A DNA stretch of 64,000 bases from Plotosus lineatus (Eukaryota; Chordata; Actinopteri; Siluriformes; Plotosidae), in contig CM045729.1 in assembly GCA_024760905.1 (NCBI GenBank), positions 46,557,580 through 46,621,579 on the forward strand, in the 5' to 3' direction. The stretch's first letter is position 1. Each line of letters starts with the position of its first letter. Below are positions 1-10,998 of this stretch, in pieces. The notes under the pieces were generated by a model, which saw nothing but the letters and a program-made list of their open reading frames with translations, was not told the DNA's origin and did not search any database. A program made the position numbers and the translations under genes.

Positions 1-267
1 CACCATAGACAGTGAGAGACATGGCCTGCCTTTGATAACCCAGTTAGCTGCACTGGGGGGACATTGACAACCTTGTGGGTACTCGAACCCCCAACCTTAG
101 GATCAGCGATCCTGCACCCTAACCACTCGACCACCACTGCCCCTATGCAGCCTACTCTTGAGAAAAGGCAGCAATGTTTTTGTTTGTTTGTTTGTTTGTT
201 TATGAACCTTTCCCCAGACAGTGAGAGACATGGCCGGCTTTTGATAACCCAGTTAGCTGCACTGGGG
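1..267 (-). repeat. tRNA/RTE-type SINE fragments (family A), two partial copies
   Basis: Antisense copies of family A begin at the window edge. 1-145 runs from the conserved CAGTGAGAGACATGGC block through the tRNA-like head (CTCGAACCCCCAACC is the reversed B box). 206-267 repeats the CAGTGAGAGACATGGC to GTTAGCTGCACTGGGG block. A (GTTT)n run lies between them. Confidence 0.75.
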
Positions 268-319
268 TAAAGTACTATTCAATGTATGTTACACAAGTTT
301 GGCAGTGCATTCCAGAGTA

Positions 320-588
320 CAGTCGGCCCCCAATTTACGAAATTAATCCGTTCCAGAGCCCTTTTCGTAACGTGGGGATTTCGTAAGTAGGGGTCACATC
401 TTACATGCTAAACGCCTAATTCGTTCCAAGGCTCCAGTCTTTGGACTGGATAAACCCCATAAACCTTTTAAAAATGATAAAAGTACACCAATTTTGTATG
501 AAATATGTGTTAAAAGTAAAAGAAAATTATTCATTAAACCATTTAAACATTTTATTAACATATTAAACCATTATTAAACATTTTATAT

Positions 589-626
<38 letters not shown>

Positions 627-1037
627 CTCTCTCTCTCTCAGCGCGCACGCGCTGCGGGCCACGCACACAAGACGTGAATTCAAAGTGCAATCCCTGCTTG
701 ACAAACTCAACTTTAATTTGATTCCTTGAGGGATCGGAATTCCAGATGAGCTCAAATGCACCCACATTTATTAAACATTTACTGAATTAAAACAACTTAA
801 AAAACTAAACTAAAAACAAAAGAGTGAAGCTTCCTTCTGTCTCTATCTGGGAGGCCAGCGGGCGGGATGTTGAGAGACAGCCAATGAGAGAGCAACTCGC
901 GCATCGATTGGCGCGTTTGAATTTTGAATTTTCGTAAGGGGGGTCGTTTCATATCTCGGGGACGGAAACTCAAGAAAATGTTGTTCGTTACCCGGGGATT
1001 TCGTACACAGGGGTCTTCGTAAGTTGGGGGCCAACTG
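320..1037. mobile_element. pogo/Tigger MITE-type element, 718 bp
   Basis: Inverted termini CAGTCGGCCCCCAA and TTGGGGGCCAACTG are flanked by TA on both sides (318-319, 1038-1039), the pogo/Tigger signature. Inside, the TTCGTAA motif repeats near both ends and a (CA)n(CT)n microsatellite sits at 592-638. No intact transposase is present. Confidence 0.8.
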
Positions 1038-1395
1038 TATTTGTCCTCCAGAAAAGGGAACAAAAGATTCTTGATCCATTTTTGCGTTTCAGTATACTGA
1101 AACCACTGCCATCTCAGACCTAGAGACTTTAAGTAATAGGTAAGTCACAATATGTAATATATAATGTGTCCGCTATGGGGAATGGTTCCCAACTACTGGC
1201 ATCCCTGTGTTCCAGACCAGAGATCACAACATACCATATAGTTTGAGATCTGGTCATGAGTGCTCGTAAAAAAAACAAAAAATCGCTAAAATTTTGAATA
1301 AAAAACATAATAATATGAAATATAAAGAAAGTATAATTTGTCCTTAGTGGAAATCGCATTTGTGTGTAGCACCACCTAACCATATGAAAGGCCCT

Positions 1396-1460
1396 TTAAG
1401 CCAAATAAGATGTTTTTTTGTTTGTTTGTTTGTTTGTTTGTTTGTTTGTTTTATGTTTGT
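1396..1460. repeat. (GTTT)n simple repeat
   Basis: Tandem GTTT units. Open frames across 1344-1919 are by-products of this low-complexity run. Confidence 0.7.
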
Positions 1461-1825
1461 TTGGTTTTTTTTCTTGTTCATGGAACCAGACGGTGTGGTG
1501 GCCCTGGGCCTGTGTGGTCCTGGTTTCTCAAGCCTCCCCTTTGTCATTTCCATCCCTGTCTAAGGATCAGGTTGTTGCCTTTGTCCCTGGAGAGTCTGTG
1601 ACTATTGTTACAGGAGGAAGGGCTTTACCACACAGTCTGGACCCTCCTATCTGGCCAGCTCCAAGCATATGGCTGGGATTATTTCACCATCTTTCATGGC
1701 AGAACATGGGATTGCACAATCAGAGGCCAAATTAATGTACTTCACTGTACTAATTTAACATTAATAATAGATGAAATTTCTCATCATGAAAATCGGTGTA
1801 TCTGTTGTACTTTGAGGTCAGAATA

Positions 1826-2326
1826 CAGGGATCCCTCGCTCCTTCGTGCTTCAATTCAGGCGGCTTCAATGCATCATGGTTTGTTTGTTTTTTTTAATAT
1901 TCATCGAATTAAAAAATAACGAAGTTAAGGAAGAATAGGGGGAAAAGTTAAGGAAAATGCCGCATAAACAAGGCCAATTATGTATTAAAAAAACCCTAAA
2001 CAAACACAAAACAAAAAACAACCCAAAACCTCCCATCAAAACTACTTACATTTTTGTGAAGTGCGCATCTGAGTGCGTGCATGCGCGCACATGTCTGGAT
2101 GTGTGTGTATTTATATTTTATTTACATTTTATGCATTATTTTTTACTGGGTAATTGTTATTATAAGCATTTATAGCATTGAATATGTATTTATTGATATT
2201 ATATACACATATACATGTACATATACGTCAGTCCACCCGATGTGGGAGGGTTGATCCTGCTTCGTGGAATTTGGTGGTCACGGGGAATCTTGGTCCCAAT
2301 TAACCGTGGAAAGTGAGGGATCTCGG
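1826..2326. mobile_element. Tigger-like element (CAGGGATCCCTCGC termini)
   Basis: The left end TA|CAGGGATCCCTCGCT has a matching, decayed right end GTGAGGGATCTCGGTA. A second copy of the same subfamily starts at 45220. The interior is AT-rich and non-coding. Confidence 0.65.
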
Positions 2327-2333
2327 TATAGCT

Positions 2334-3140
2334 GAATGATTCAGGCTTGAAGTACTATTTTTCTGACCTGATGAGTTTCTTATCTTTAAGTCACATAAAG
2401 TCTGTACAAACAGCGCATTAAAGCAGTCAACATCACACGTCAGACGCTTCTTACAGAAACGCACAGTTTAATTACCCAGAGCTGTAGATCTCAGCCTAAC
2501 TATGAGGGCAAAGAGATAAGCTCCCAAACACCAAAGAGAGGAGTACGTTCCAGTTCCTTCCTTTTCTAGTCAATAAAGGGAGCAAGTAGATGAGAGGAGA
2601 GTAAAAAGAGGTATTTATCCTACTTCTACTACTAAACACCTTCCTTGTTGTCTCTTTAATTAGGTAACAGGCACTTTGAAGTGGTGGGCCATTCTATTTT
2701 ACTAAGGGCCACATTTAATTCATTAACGGGAAGATAAGAGCTCACTCTTGCATTCCAGTGCCCTGTGTCTATTGATCTCCTGCTTGTGGACATTGGTGGT
2801 GTAGCACCATGTCACACAACAGCAGTTACATGACTATGTTAAATGAGACTGTGGTTAACACCAAAACTTGGATGAATAGAAAATACCATATGTTCCAGTA
2901 AATTCTAACAAAATTTGATGGTAAAGATGAGTAATGTTGTGACATTTGCCTGAATTAAAGGTTACAAAAGATACAGTTAAAGACTCCATTTTAAGTCTTA
3001 ATGCTATTCGGGCTTTTATATACTGTACTGCTGGAATGATTGCAGCACTAATGATTATAAGCTCCAGTAATGTGATCTCACAGCAGCTAAGAAAAGGTCC
3101 AGCCTGGATGAGTGTTAATTTCCAAATTGACCAGAATTTC
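2334..3140. other. No recognisable feature
   Basis: AT-rich DNA downstream of the minus-strand gene. Short open frames (for example 2946-3158) show no splice sites or domain. I see nothing to annotate. Confidence 0.5.
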
Positions 3141-3148
3141 CTGATTAA

Positions 3149-3154
3149 TTTATT
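3149..3154 (-). terminator. Polyadenylation signal of the secreted-protein gene
   Basis: AATAAA is read on the minus strand about 88 bases after the TGA at 3244-3242. Position and spacing fit a short 3' UTR. Confidence 0.45.
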
Positions 3155-3241
3155 TTAAAAGCTCTTAATGGGCTTACTTTCATGTCTGAAATCCTGAACT
3201 CCTGAAGCAGAATAGCCCATCCCAATCACCTTACTTTCAGG

Positions 3242-6200
3242 TCAGTCAGACTCCGAGTTAATCCGTACTTTCTCTCCCTGCTCAGTCAGTGGAAAGGGTT
3301 TGAGCTTGCATGCAGTATTTACTAGTCATGTGAAACCTGATGTTTCAGAAGTCTCACAAACTCACAATGCCATTGTTGTTGCGGTCCCAGAGCAGCATAG
3401 TTCCATCATTGCGGGTCGGGCTGTTCAGATACAGGACGAATGTGTCTGCACAGTGCTGCTTGCGACAGATGTAGGAGATGTGGTTCCTAATTACCTCCTT
3501 TTCAGTGGCTGGATACATTCCTTCTCCCTCTTTAGCTACAATGAATGATAGTAAATTGCACTATAAAGGCATGACTAAAATTTCTCCAGATCATAAACCT
3601 CATTGAAATGAGTTTGTAAGGTTGATTTTATATCGATATCCCCCTAAACAATCTAACATGGAGCTCTTACCGGCTACCTGTCCATTACCAGCAAAGAATG
3701 TTTTAATGTGATCCTTATGAAAGCCATTGTTCCTCAGCATCTGATTAAAGAGCAGCAGATTCTGTTCATGATGCTGGTATGTGATCTGTTCCTGCCAACC
3801 ACCTGCTTGGGAGAAACATAGAGCAGTGTTAATGGGAGGGCAAAACCGCTTTACATGATGATAACTTGTTATATTCTTCCATATGAATAATATAAATTAA
3901 ATAAAACACCTGTAATCGCACATAGAGAATTAATCATTTAAACAATTCTTATTAACCTGAGAGCAGTACTGCATGGTCACAGGTCTGGTACAGGCGACAG
4001 GAGAGATGTGTGGCGAGAGGCTGCTGGTGGCACCGACGGGTGTTTTTGTTGAGTTCACAACTAGAGATGGGCATGCTGGGACTAGTGAGGGGCAAAGGCT
4101 GTGGGCATTTAGCAAACTCCGGATGATCTGTTCCAGAAGTGACACAAAAACAAGATCAATTTATACATACAAGATTATTTCTGAAAACAGTACCTAAAAT
4201 GTATTGAATATTTAAGGAGAGTGAGATTTGTATGCTTGGCATGTTTAGAGCTTATATTTCTATTTTATATAAGTCTGTTTTCCTTGATCATGTATTACAC
4301 AAATATATTGTGATATTTCATGGGGGCGGGGGTTCACCTGACAAGCTGTAATATACTTTTTACATTGTTATAATGGATTGAAGTATAGTAGCTCACAGCC
4401 AAACTTGACATTAGATTGATCTGTGATTTTTTTTTTTGTTTGTTTGTTTGTTTGTTGTTTTTTTTGGTTTTTTTTAATTTAAGAATTGGATTTTTGTTTT
4501 TTTTTTAAGTTTTTTTATACAGACAGAATTTATGTGCATACTCCATTTAATTTTTTTTCATTTAATTTTCCAATCCATTTTATCCGATATTTGGGTTACA
4601 AGGGGACTGCTACCCATCTTAATCAACTCCGGGTGAAGGTGTAATAATACTCTTTGGACTGTGGGAGGAAGCCGGTGCACCTGGAGGAAACTCGCACAAG
4701 CACAGGGAGACAATGCAGAAACACCCTTGCCAGGCGCTGCGCTCAAACCCAGAACCTTCTTGATGTATGGAGGAAATACTGCCACTATGCCACCTGAGCA
4801 AGGAATTGTCTAAAATTATAGGACTTACAGTGTTCAGCCTTTTTGAAATTTTCACCTTTATGAGGAGACAAGAGAGCACAGACTTGAATACTGCTACAGA
4901 CTCTTAGCAGATGCAATGCATTTTAGGGAAACATTTACGAAGGAGTTTACCTGTGCATGGAAATGCAGACATGTCCTTCTCATTGTTACCTACCCACACA
5001 GCGGAGGCTCTGCGTTCGGTTGCTGTCCGTCACTCCCACCACTCGGGGGAGGAAGTGGATCTCACAGAGGCCACTGCTACGCTCTGTATGGCTTGCTCTG
5101 GACACCATACTCTTCTGAATCTGTGTACGGTCCATGGTACGGTCGCTGCGGTTCCTCCTTCGTTTCAGTTGGTTCTGGCAGCGAGTCTTCAGGGCTAGCA
5201 TCATACACTCCTCTCCTGCAAACAATTACATCATTTCATTCAGTTTAGTTCAGTTTTATTTGTAGTTCTGGATGTTCTCACAGAGTGATATAAGAGAAAC
5301 CAAGATATGTAGATTCATATATATAGATAAGTTGTGAAAAACTCCCTGAGACATCATGAAGCCTTGAGAGGAGCCAAACTCAAAGAGGAACACTTCAGCT
5401 TCTGATCGCAAATCATACTCTTTCCTATAAACTTTTGTACGAAGTTGTTTGACAATGTCTAGAATGAACAATATACTCTTTATCATGAAGTAGTTCAAGG
5501 ATGTGAAATTGCATACGCATTCTGCCAATGATTTCATATTTCACACGTCGTCACTGATGTGACTTAAAAAAAACAACAACACATGCTTCTTTTTATGTGA
5601 TTGGTACAGACCTGGGTGGTGATCTAGTGGTATAGGGCGCTGGATCGCTGATCCAAAGGTTGGAGGTTCGAGTCCCACTCTCCACAAGGTTGTCACTGTC
5701 CCCCCAGTGCGGCTAACTGGGTTATCAAAGGCGGGCCATGTCTCTCACTGTCTATGGTGAGAGGCATGTAAAAGAACCATTGCTGACTTTCGTAAAGAGT
5801 AGCTGCAAAGCCGACAGCGTGTTTCTGTCCCTTGCTAAAAGGGTTGTGACAGGAAGGGCATCCGACGTTAAAAACCTCTGCCAAATCAAACGTGCGAATC
5901 AGATGATTCGCTGTGGCGACTCCCGAGTAAAAAGGGAAAAAGCCGAAAGGAAGACAGACAGTACAGACCTGGGTTCAAGTCTTGGGCTTGTTGAGGGTGT
6001 TTGTGTGTGCAATTTGCATTTTCACCTGTGTTTGTATGGGTTTCCTCCCACAGTCCATGCATGACATTTAAATGCATCTAATTGGCTGTACTGCATTACC
6101 CCTAGGTGTGAATGGTTGTGTATGTTGGCCGACGATGGACTGGTGAGCAGTTCAGGGTGTACCCTGCCGTTGCCCAGAGTCAGCTGAAATAAGCTCCAGC

Positions 6201-8967
6201 CTCCCTGCAACCCTAGTATTATGAAACACCTTGGCAAATAAATGAAATACAGTGATACCTCAGCTCACGAACATAATTGGTTCCCAGAAAGTGTGTGTAA
6301 GGCGAAAAGTTCGTCTTCCGAACATTTATTTCCCATAAGAAACCATTAAAATGAGAATAATCCGTTCCCAGGTCCCCATAAAACATAATTTTCTACGAAA
6401 TAAGCCTTAAAACTACACAAAAATATACCTTATTTTATGTATAATAAATGTGCTATTGTATTGTAATTAAAGAAATAAACTGTACTGTATAATAAAGTGG
6501 TTTTATTTACCTTTGTGATGGTAGTTGATGGCTTGATGGAATGGAGTGGGAGGAGGAGGGAGGGAGGGAGGGAGGGACTTACTGTTTGGAAGGAGAGTTT
6601 GGAAACGCCTACTGTTTGGAAACACCCTTAGCCACACACGCACCCTTAATAGCTTCCTTGTTCTTAAGGATGGTAGCAATGGTAGACTTAGCGTACTGGT
6701 ACTGGGACGCTAAGTCACACAAACGCACACCTCGTTCGTGTTTTTCAATGATCTCCGCCTGTGGTGGGGTCTTTTTCGGTCCCATAATAGCAAAAGTACA
6801 CTCAATATGGTCCAAAATGTCTATCAAACACAAACCACTTCCGCACTCAAAGAAAGGGGGTGACGAACTGTGACGCCATGAGCGTGCGTCAGCTTCTCGT
6901 GGCCGCCACCGTGGCGCTGTTCGACCGCGTGGTTTGATTCGTCCGCCGAAAACTAGTTCGTCAGCAGAGACTATATGCTCGCAAATTTAATGTTCTTGAG
7001 GTGAAAAGTTCGTGAGCTTAAGCGTTCGTCAGCGGAGGTTTTACTGTACTTTCTATAGCTTGTTTCAAATAACTCTTAAATTAACTTTGCCACTGCCAGG
7101 GAATAAACTTTGACTGAGCACATATCGCTTGCCTTTTATTATATCTATTTATATCGATTTATTCTGTTTCTAGATATTCTCATCCAGTTGTTTAAGAAAG
7201 TAATGCACAGTATTGCAATAGTTAAACTGACCTGGTCAGAAGTAGATGTTTTATTGGCTTATCGATACAGCATGAAAAGAGTTAAATTTTTCTTTGTGAG
7301 ATCACTCACTTTATTTCCTGTACAACTAGCCAAAGAGACCTGAGAGTATATTTAATGTGCTCAAAACAAAGATTTTCTCTCTTCTCTTCCCAGTGCTTCA
7401 CATTAGGATCAAAGGTCTGACAAAATCAAGCCCCAATTGTTTCCAGATATATGCCACAGTAAACCAGAAGTCAGTTTTTATCTTTTTGTCCTTTTAAAGA
7501 AATTATTCCCAACCTGCTTTTTCAACCTTGATCATCTATATGTTTAGTCATTAGAATTTTCCAGACTTGTTTTATTTCATGGATAGCTTTTTTTTTTTTT
7601 AGGAAAAAAGTATTTTGTGTGTCTGATATTTGAATAGATTACTTGTATTCAAATATAATCTCAGAACAGCAAAATCTGAGAATCTGCAAAATCTGAGTTG
7701 ATGAAATATAAATGTTTCTGCTATAGAAGGTCAGCAGGAAGAAAAATTGAGTTTTGAATTTGGCACAGGTCAAATACAGAATACATACTCAGACAATATT
7801 TATTGTAACTGTGTCATTGTTGTCTCAGTGGAGCTTCAACTAGAAAGTTACAGAGCTTGTATAATCTACACAACAAACAGATACCAATAGATAGATATTC
7901 ACACATCAGTCTATAGACTGGCAATGAAATAGAAAATGAGTGTGTGCTATATATTTTCTATTTCATTGCCAGTTTTATGATAAATCATTTGGTTAATTTG
8001 ATATATAATATATCAAATATGAGTCAGTGTTCACATTTTGAAATTTATGGTGTTTGGACTGGACCCAAATAAGAGTGAAAACACTGGGTGTTTTTCACAT
8101 CACACAGAAAACACATTACCTGTAGAAAAATGACAAATGGCAGAACTATGAATGTTATATTCAGTCGTCAAACATGTAAAGTACTAAATATACAGTAACT
8201 TCAAATGTAATGGAGTCTCACCTTTACTACCCATATCTGTACATAACTGCTCACATACCTTATTTATACATAATGCATAATCTGTACATGACTATTCACA
8301 CCTTATACACTGTTATCTGTACATACTTGCTTCTTGACTGTACAATATATACTATATATAGTGTATATAGTGTATATATTGCACTTGCTGCTCTCTGCAC
8401 TTCTGATTGGATGCTGAACTGAATTTCATGACCCTGTGTTTATAGATGTGTAATGACAAAATTGAATCTAATCTAATCGAATGACATTGATAATTTCAAA
8501 GGTTAATAAATAAAACAGTTAAAGACAGTAAATAGTAATATAAGATTAAACAAAGACAATATTTGACAAGTTTGCTTTTAAAAACAGTTTTTCAAAGGTC
8601 TTGGAAAAACCTGGCACTGATAATCTGAAGACTTTCAATGTCACCCTCTTTTCAAAAGTTTGCAATCTTGGTATTGTTTAACTGGCCCAGTGATGTAGAG
8701 CTCATTTAAATAAACAACTTAGAAAAACATGTATAAACAAATTTGATAAAGGAAAAGGCCTCGATCGAACAAGAAGAGATGCACTAGGGAAATATAGCAG
8801 CAACAACAATAATTATAATAATAATAATAATAATAATAATGGTATGAATAATAATAATAATAATAATAATAATAGAAGACCTTACAATTAAATATTACAC
8901 CAAGACAGGTCGGATCAACCTGTTCTGGTGTTCTTCGAGTTTCGAAACGTTGTTGTTGTCGGTATTA

Positions 8968-9008
<41 letters not shown>

Positions 9009-9506
9009 CATTTCAGAGCAAGTACATTACTCACCTAAATAAATCCCTTCCGTGTGTACACATTTTTTCTTTGTCATGTTAAAATCCACGTAAAACAGGA
9101 ACACTGGGTGGCCGAAGTTCTCTCCGGGACTCGGGTCCAGCACGAGCACGACGTCATGCGCGCTCACGTCGGGGAAGCGCTCCCACTCCAGCCCGCGCTC
9201 AGTCGCAAGCGCACCCGCACTGTGGCTCGCTTTTAATGTGGGATGCGAGTCGGGCAGGACGGCGATCACTTTCCCGGAGGCGGACTCTGAAGTGTACACC
9301 GCTATTCCGCTGGAATGGAGGTGAGCGAGTCTTCGGCACTCGCTGTCCGGTAACGGCACCCTGCGGCACAGGTGCACCTTCAGGTACTGCAGTCCGGCTT
9401 TGACCCAGCGCTCCAGCCGAGCCGCTTTCCCCTGCACTCCGCGCGGATCTCCCACCAGCAGCACCAACAGCAAAACCGAAACACGTGTCGCCTCAAGCAA
9501 CTTCAT
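3242..9506 (-). CDS. Secreted 361-aa protein, possible caspase/legumain-like fold; unidentified
   Basis: Six coding exons on the minus strand read in one frame: 9506-9035, 5210-5106, 4127-3957, 3802-3671, 3535-3366, 3277-3242 (1086 nt with TGA). I chose the ATG at 9506 because it has A at -3 and opens a signal peptide (hydrophobic residues 9-18, likely cut near 26). Exon 1 encodes a globular region with NMT sequon N143. Exon 2 is acidic and Pro-rich; its acceptor and donor (TATG|GTGTCC) are weak and are the least sure part, though they keep the frame. Exons 3-5 form a domain with strand HAVLLSGGW (about 244-252), a helix, then DTFVLYLNSPTR (324-335) and an EF-loop-like DRNNNG. That order resembles C13/caspase folds, but where legumain has HG after the second strand this protein has NSPTR, so it may be inactive. 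An AATAAA lies on the minus strand at 3154-3149. I do not recognise the gene; existence is confident, the fold is inference. Confidence 0.72.
4570..4800 (-). repeat. SINE (family C, DANA/Mermaid-like), antisense
   Basis: Reversed head (GCGCTCAAACCCAGAACC) and body (GGACTGTGGGAGGAAGCCGG) are the antisense of the teleost 'tttcctcccacagtcc' repeat. It lies in intron 2 of the minus-strand gene. Confidence 0.6.
5605..5972 (+). repeat. tRNA/RTE-type SINE (family A), near full length
   Basis: The tRNA-like head has an A-box region (TAGTGGTATAGGGCGC) and a perfect B box GGTTCGAGTCC at 5665-5675. The body follows (GGGCATCCGAC, AATCAGATGATTCGC), then a tail ending AAAAGCCGAAAGGAAG. Copies at 10166, 38836 and elsewhere share this plan. 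The tail equals the 3' end of the RTE LINE in this window. Reading frames across it are not genes. Confidence 0.85.
5976..6245 (+). repeat. SINE (family C, DANA/Mermaid-like)
   Basis: Contains GGGTTTCCTCCCACAGTCC, GGTGTACCCTGCC and AAGCTCCAGCCTCCCTGCAA, ending in a short AATAAATGAAAT tail. It directly follows a family A SINE. Confidence 0.7.
6250..7046 (-). mobile_element. Tigger element with degenerate transposase N-terminus, 797 bp
   Basis: TA|CAGTGATACCTC at the left and GAGGTTTTACTG|TA at the right. On the minus strand at 6833-6609 an ORF encodes the CENP-B/pogo-type helix-turn-helix (IIEKHERGVRLCDLASQY, then STIATILKNK). The DDE part is missing, so the copy is not autonomous. Confidence 0.85.
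7047..7900. other. No recognisable feature (intron of the minus-strand gene)
   Basis: AT-rich intronic DNA with no repeat family or exon I recognise. Confidence 0.5.
7917..7973. repeat. Perfect 21-bp inverted repeat (hairpin)
   Basis: ACTGGCAATGAAATAGAAAA plus T at 7917-7937 is exactly complementary to 7953-7973, around a 15-base loop. It lies in intron 1 of the minus-strand gene. Confidence 0.85.
8205..8480 (+). mobile_element. CR1/L2-type LINE 3' tail fragment
   Basis: The end reads CTCTGCACTTCTGATTGG, then GATGCTGAACTGAATTTC and AAAATTGAATCTAATCTAATC. This 'cacttctggttagatgc...aatctaatc' 3' end is common to fish L2-type LINEs. The 5' part is AT-rich and decayed. Confidence 0.6.
8814..9006. 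repeat. (AAT)n and (TTA)n tracts in inverted order
   Basis: AAT units at 8814-8872 and TTA units at 8965-9006 are complementary and flank about 90 bases, ending only about 28 bases beyond the exon 1 donor of the minus-strand gene. Confidence 0.7.
9035..9506 (-). CDS. Exon 1 of the secreted protein (signal peptide and N-terminal domain)
   Basis: This is the first coding exon and the only long coding exon of the minus-strand gene. It is GC- and CpG-rich unlike the AT-rich flanks, so the promoter is probably within or just above it (9500-9700). It ends at a strong GTGAGT donor (9034-9029) in phase 1. The plus-strand reading frames here are shadows. Confidence 0.8.
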
Positions 9507-9744
9507 GCTTTCCTCCAAGCAAGGCAACGATCACCTTCTGTTCTCTCGATTGTAATGTAACTAAACTTTGATATGATATTTCAGATCGCCTAAAAATAGA
9601 AACAAATCAATAAAGTAAGTGTGTAAGATGAGATCAAGCTTGTAAGACACGACCCTGCTTCATGAAGAGGAACATTCAAGTGGATCGGACGAACAGAGGC
9701 AGCATCCAGACTGAAAGCAAATGTAAATGCTAGAGGCACTCGGA

Positions 9745-9815
9745 CATAGGAGGAGGAGGAGGAGGATGAGGGGGGGGGGTGGAGGAGGAGGAAGAGGAGG
9801 AGGAGGAGGGGGGTG
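9745..9815. repeat. GA/G-rich low-complexity tract
   Basis: (AGG)n with a run of ten G. It lies about 240 bases upstream of the secreted-protein start codon. Confidence 0.6.
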
Positions 9816-10165
9816 AAGGAGGACCGTGTGGGTGATTAGCTTTACCTGTCATTAAATGCCATCAGTTCAATTGGCAAACACTTTTAAGGTGCACTGACAC
9901 CATAAGTCCACATTTAGCTTTCTGGAGTTTGATATCTTCTCTACCTTTATGTTCACATTCGAGTTTATTGTATATCGATAGCTTAAGCAGATCAAAATTT
10001 AAAGGATACTGACATTTTCTAATTCAACACAAAACGTGTTAGACATTTTGTTGTCTGCTCTTGTGGACAAACAGCTGAATTAACAACCTAACTTAACCTG
10101 CTGGATACTTTTTACAAATTGAAACCAGAAGGGGGCGCAATATTACTATTTATGTACAGTTAACT

Positions 10166-10548
10166 TCTCATGAGGCAGTAGTGGCCTAGTGGTATAGGGC
10201 GCTGGATCGCTGATCCTAGGGTTGGGGGTTCGAGTCCCACTCTCCACAAGGTTGTCACTGTTCTCTCCCCCCCCCCCCCCCCCTGCAGCTAACTGGGTTA
10301 TCAAAGGCGGGCCATGTCTCTCACTGTCTATGGTGTGAGGCATGTAAAAGAACCATTGTTGAATTTCGTAAAGAGTAGCTGCAAAGCCGTCAGTGTGTTT
10401 CTGTCCCTTGCTAAAGGGTTGTGTCAGGAAGGGCATCTGACGTAAAAAAAAAAAAAAAGAAAAACCTATGCCAAATCAAATGTGCGAATCAGATGATTCG
10501 CTGTGTCGATCCCTGAAAAGGGGAGGAAAGCTGAAAGGAAAAGAAATA
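10166..10548 (+). repeat. tRNA/RTE-type SINE (family A), full length
   Basis: B box GGTTCGAGTCC at 10227-10237. A C-run (10266-10282) and an A-run (10443-10457) interrupt the body. It ends in GAAAGGAAAAGAAATA. Confidence 0.85.
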
Positions 10549-10562
10549 CAGTACAGTTAAAC

Positions 10563-10998
10563 TTCCTCTTTTCCTTTCGGCTGTTCCCTTCAGGGGTCAC
10601 CACAGCCAATCATCTGCCTCCATCTCACTCTATCCTCTGCATCTGTCCCTTGCTAAAGATTCACTGTGGCGACCCCTGAAAAAGGAAAGAAGCCAAAAGG
10701 AAAAGAAGAAGAAGAAGAACAAGACCGTCATGTCCTCCTTCACCACATCCATAAATCTTCTCTTTGGTCTTCCTCGAGGCCTTCTGCCTGGTAGTTCCAA
10801 CCTCAGCATCCTACTAGCAATATACTCACTATCCCTTCTCTGTACATGTCCAAACCATCTCAATCTAGCCTCTCTGACTTTGTCTCCAAAACACGCCATG
10901 TCAATCCTCACTCCAGTCCCAAGCCCGGATGAATGCAGAGAGTTGTGTCAGGAAGGGCATTCGACGTAAAACATGTGCCAAATTTGATATGCAAATCA
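10563..10998 (-). mobile_element. RTE LINE 3' end, antisense
   Basis: The minus strand encodes the conserved C-terminal RTE reverse-transcriptase block LRWFGHVQRRDSEY, followed by LELPGRRPRGRPKRRFMDVV. A stretch at 10917-10998 (CCAAGCCCGG, GTCAGGAAGGGCAT) matches the 5' region of the RTE copy at 45.6 kb in the opposite sense, which suggests a rearranged or inverted insertion. Confidence 0.8.

Noticed and set aside
592..638. CRISPR-like array
   Set aside because: A (CA)n(CT)n microsatellite without spacers, in an animal genome.
2946..3158. Short ORF with a hydrophobic middle
   Set aside because: No splice sites, promoter, homology or codon bias that would set it apart from chance.
4986..5215. 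The longer Arg-rich minus frame (LALKTRCQNQLKRRR) as the real exon 2
   Set aside because: Its phase at the next junction gives an immediate stop, whereas the frame with YDASPEDSLPEP joins the next exon cleanly.
4911..5248. Plus-strand frames opposite exon 2 of the secreted-protein gene
   Set aside because: Splice signals and phase support the minus-strand reading; the plus frames have no acceptor, donor or partner exon.
5628..5700. A functional tRNA gene (perfect B box)
   Set aside because: The same head recurs in several dispersed copies joined to SINE bodies, and it does not fold into a convincing cloverleaf.
9372..9560. Gln/His-rich plus-strand ORF
   Set aside because: It is the shadow of exon 1 of the minus-strand gene.
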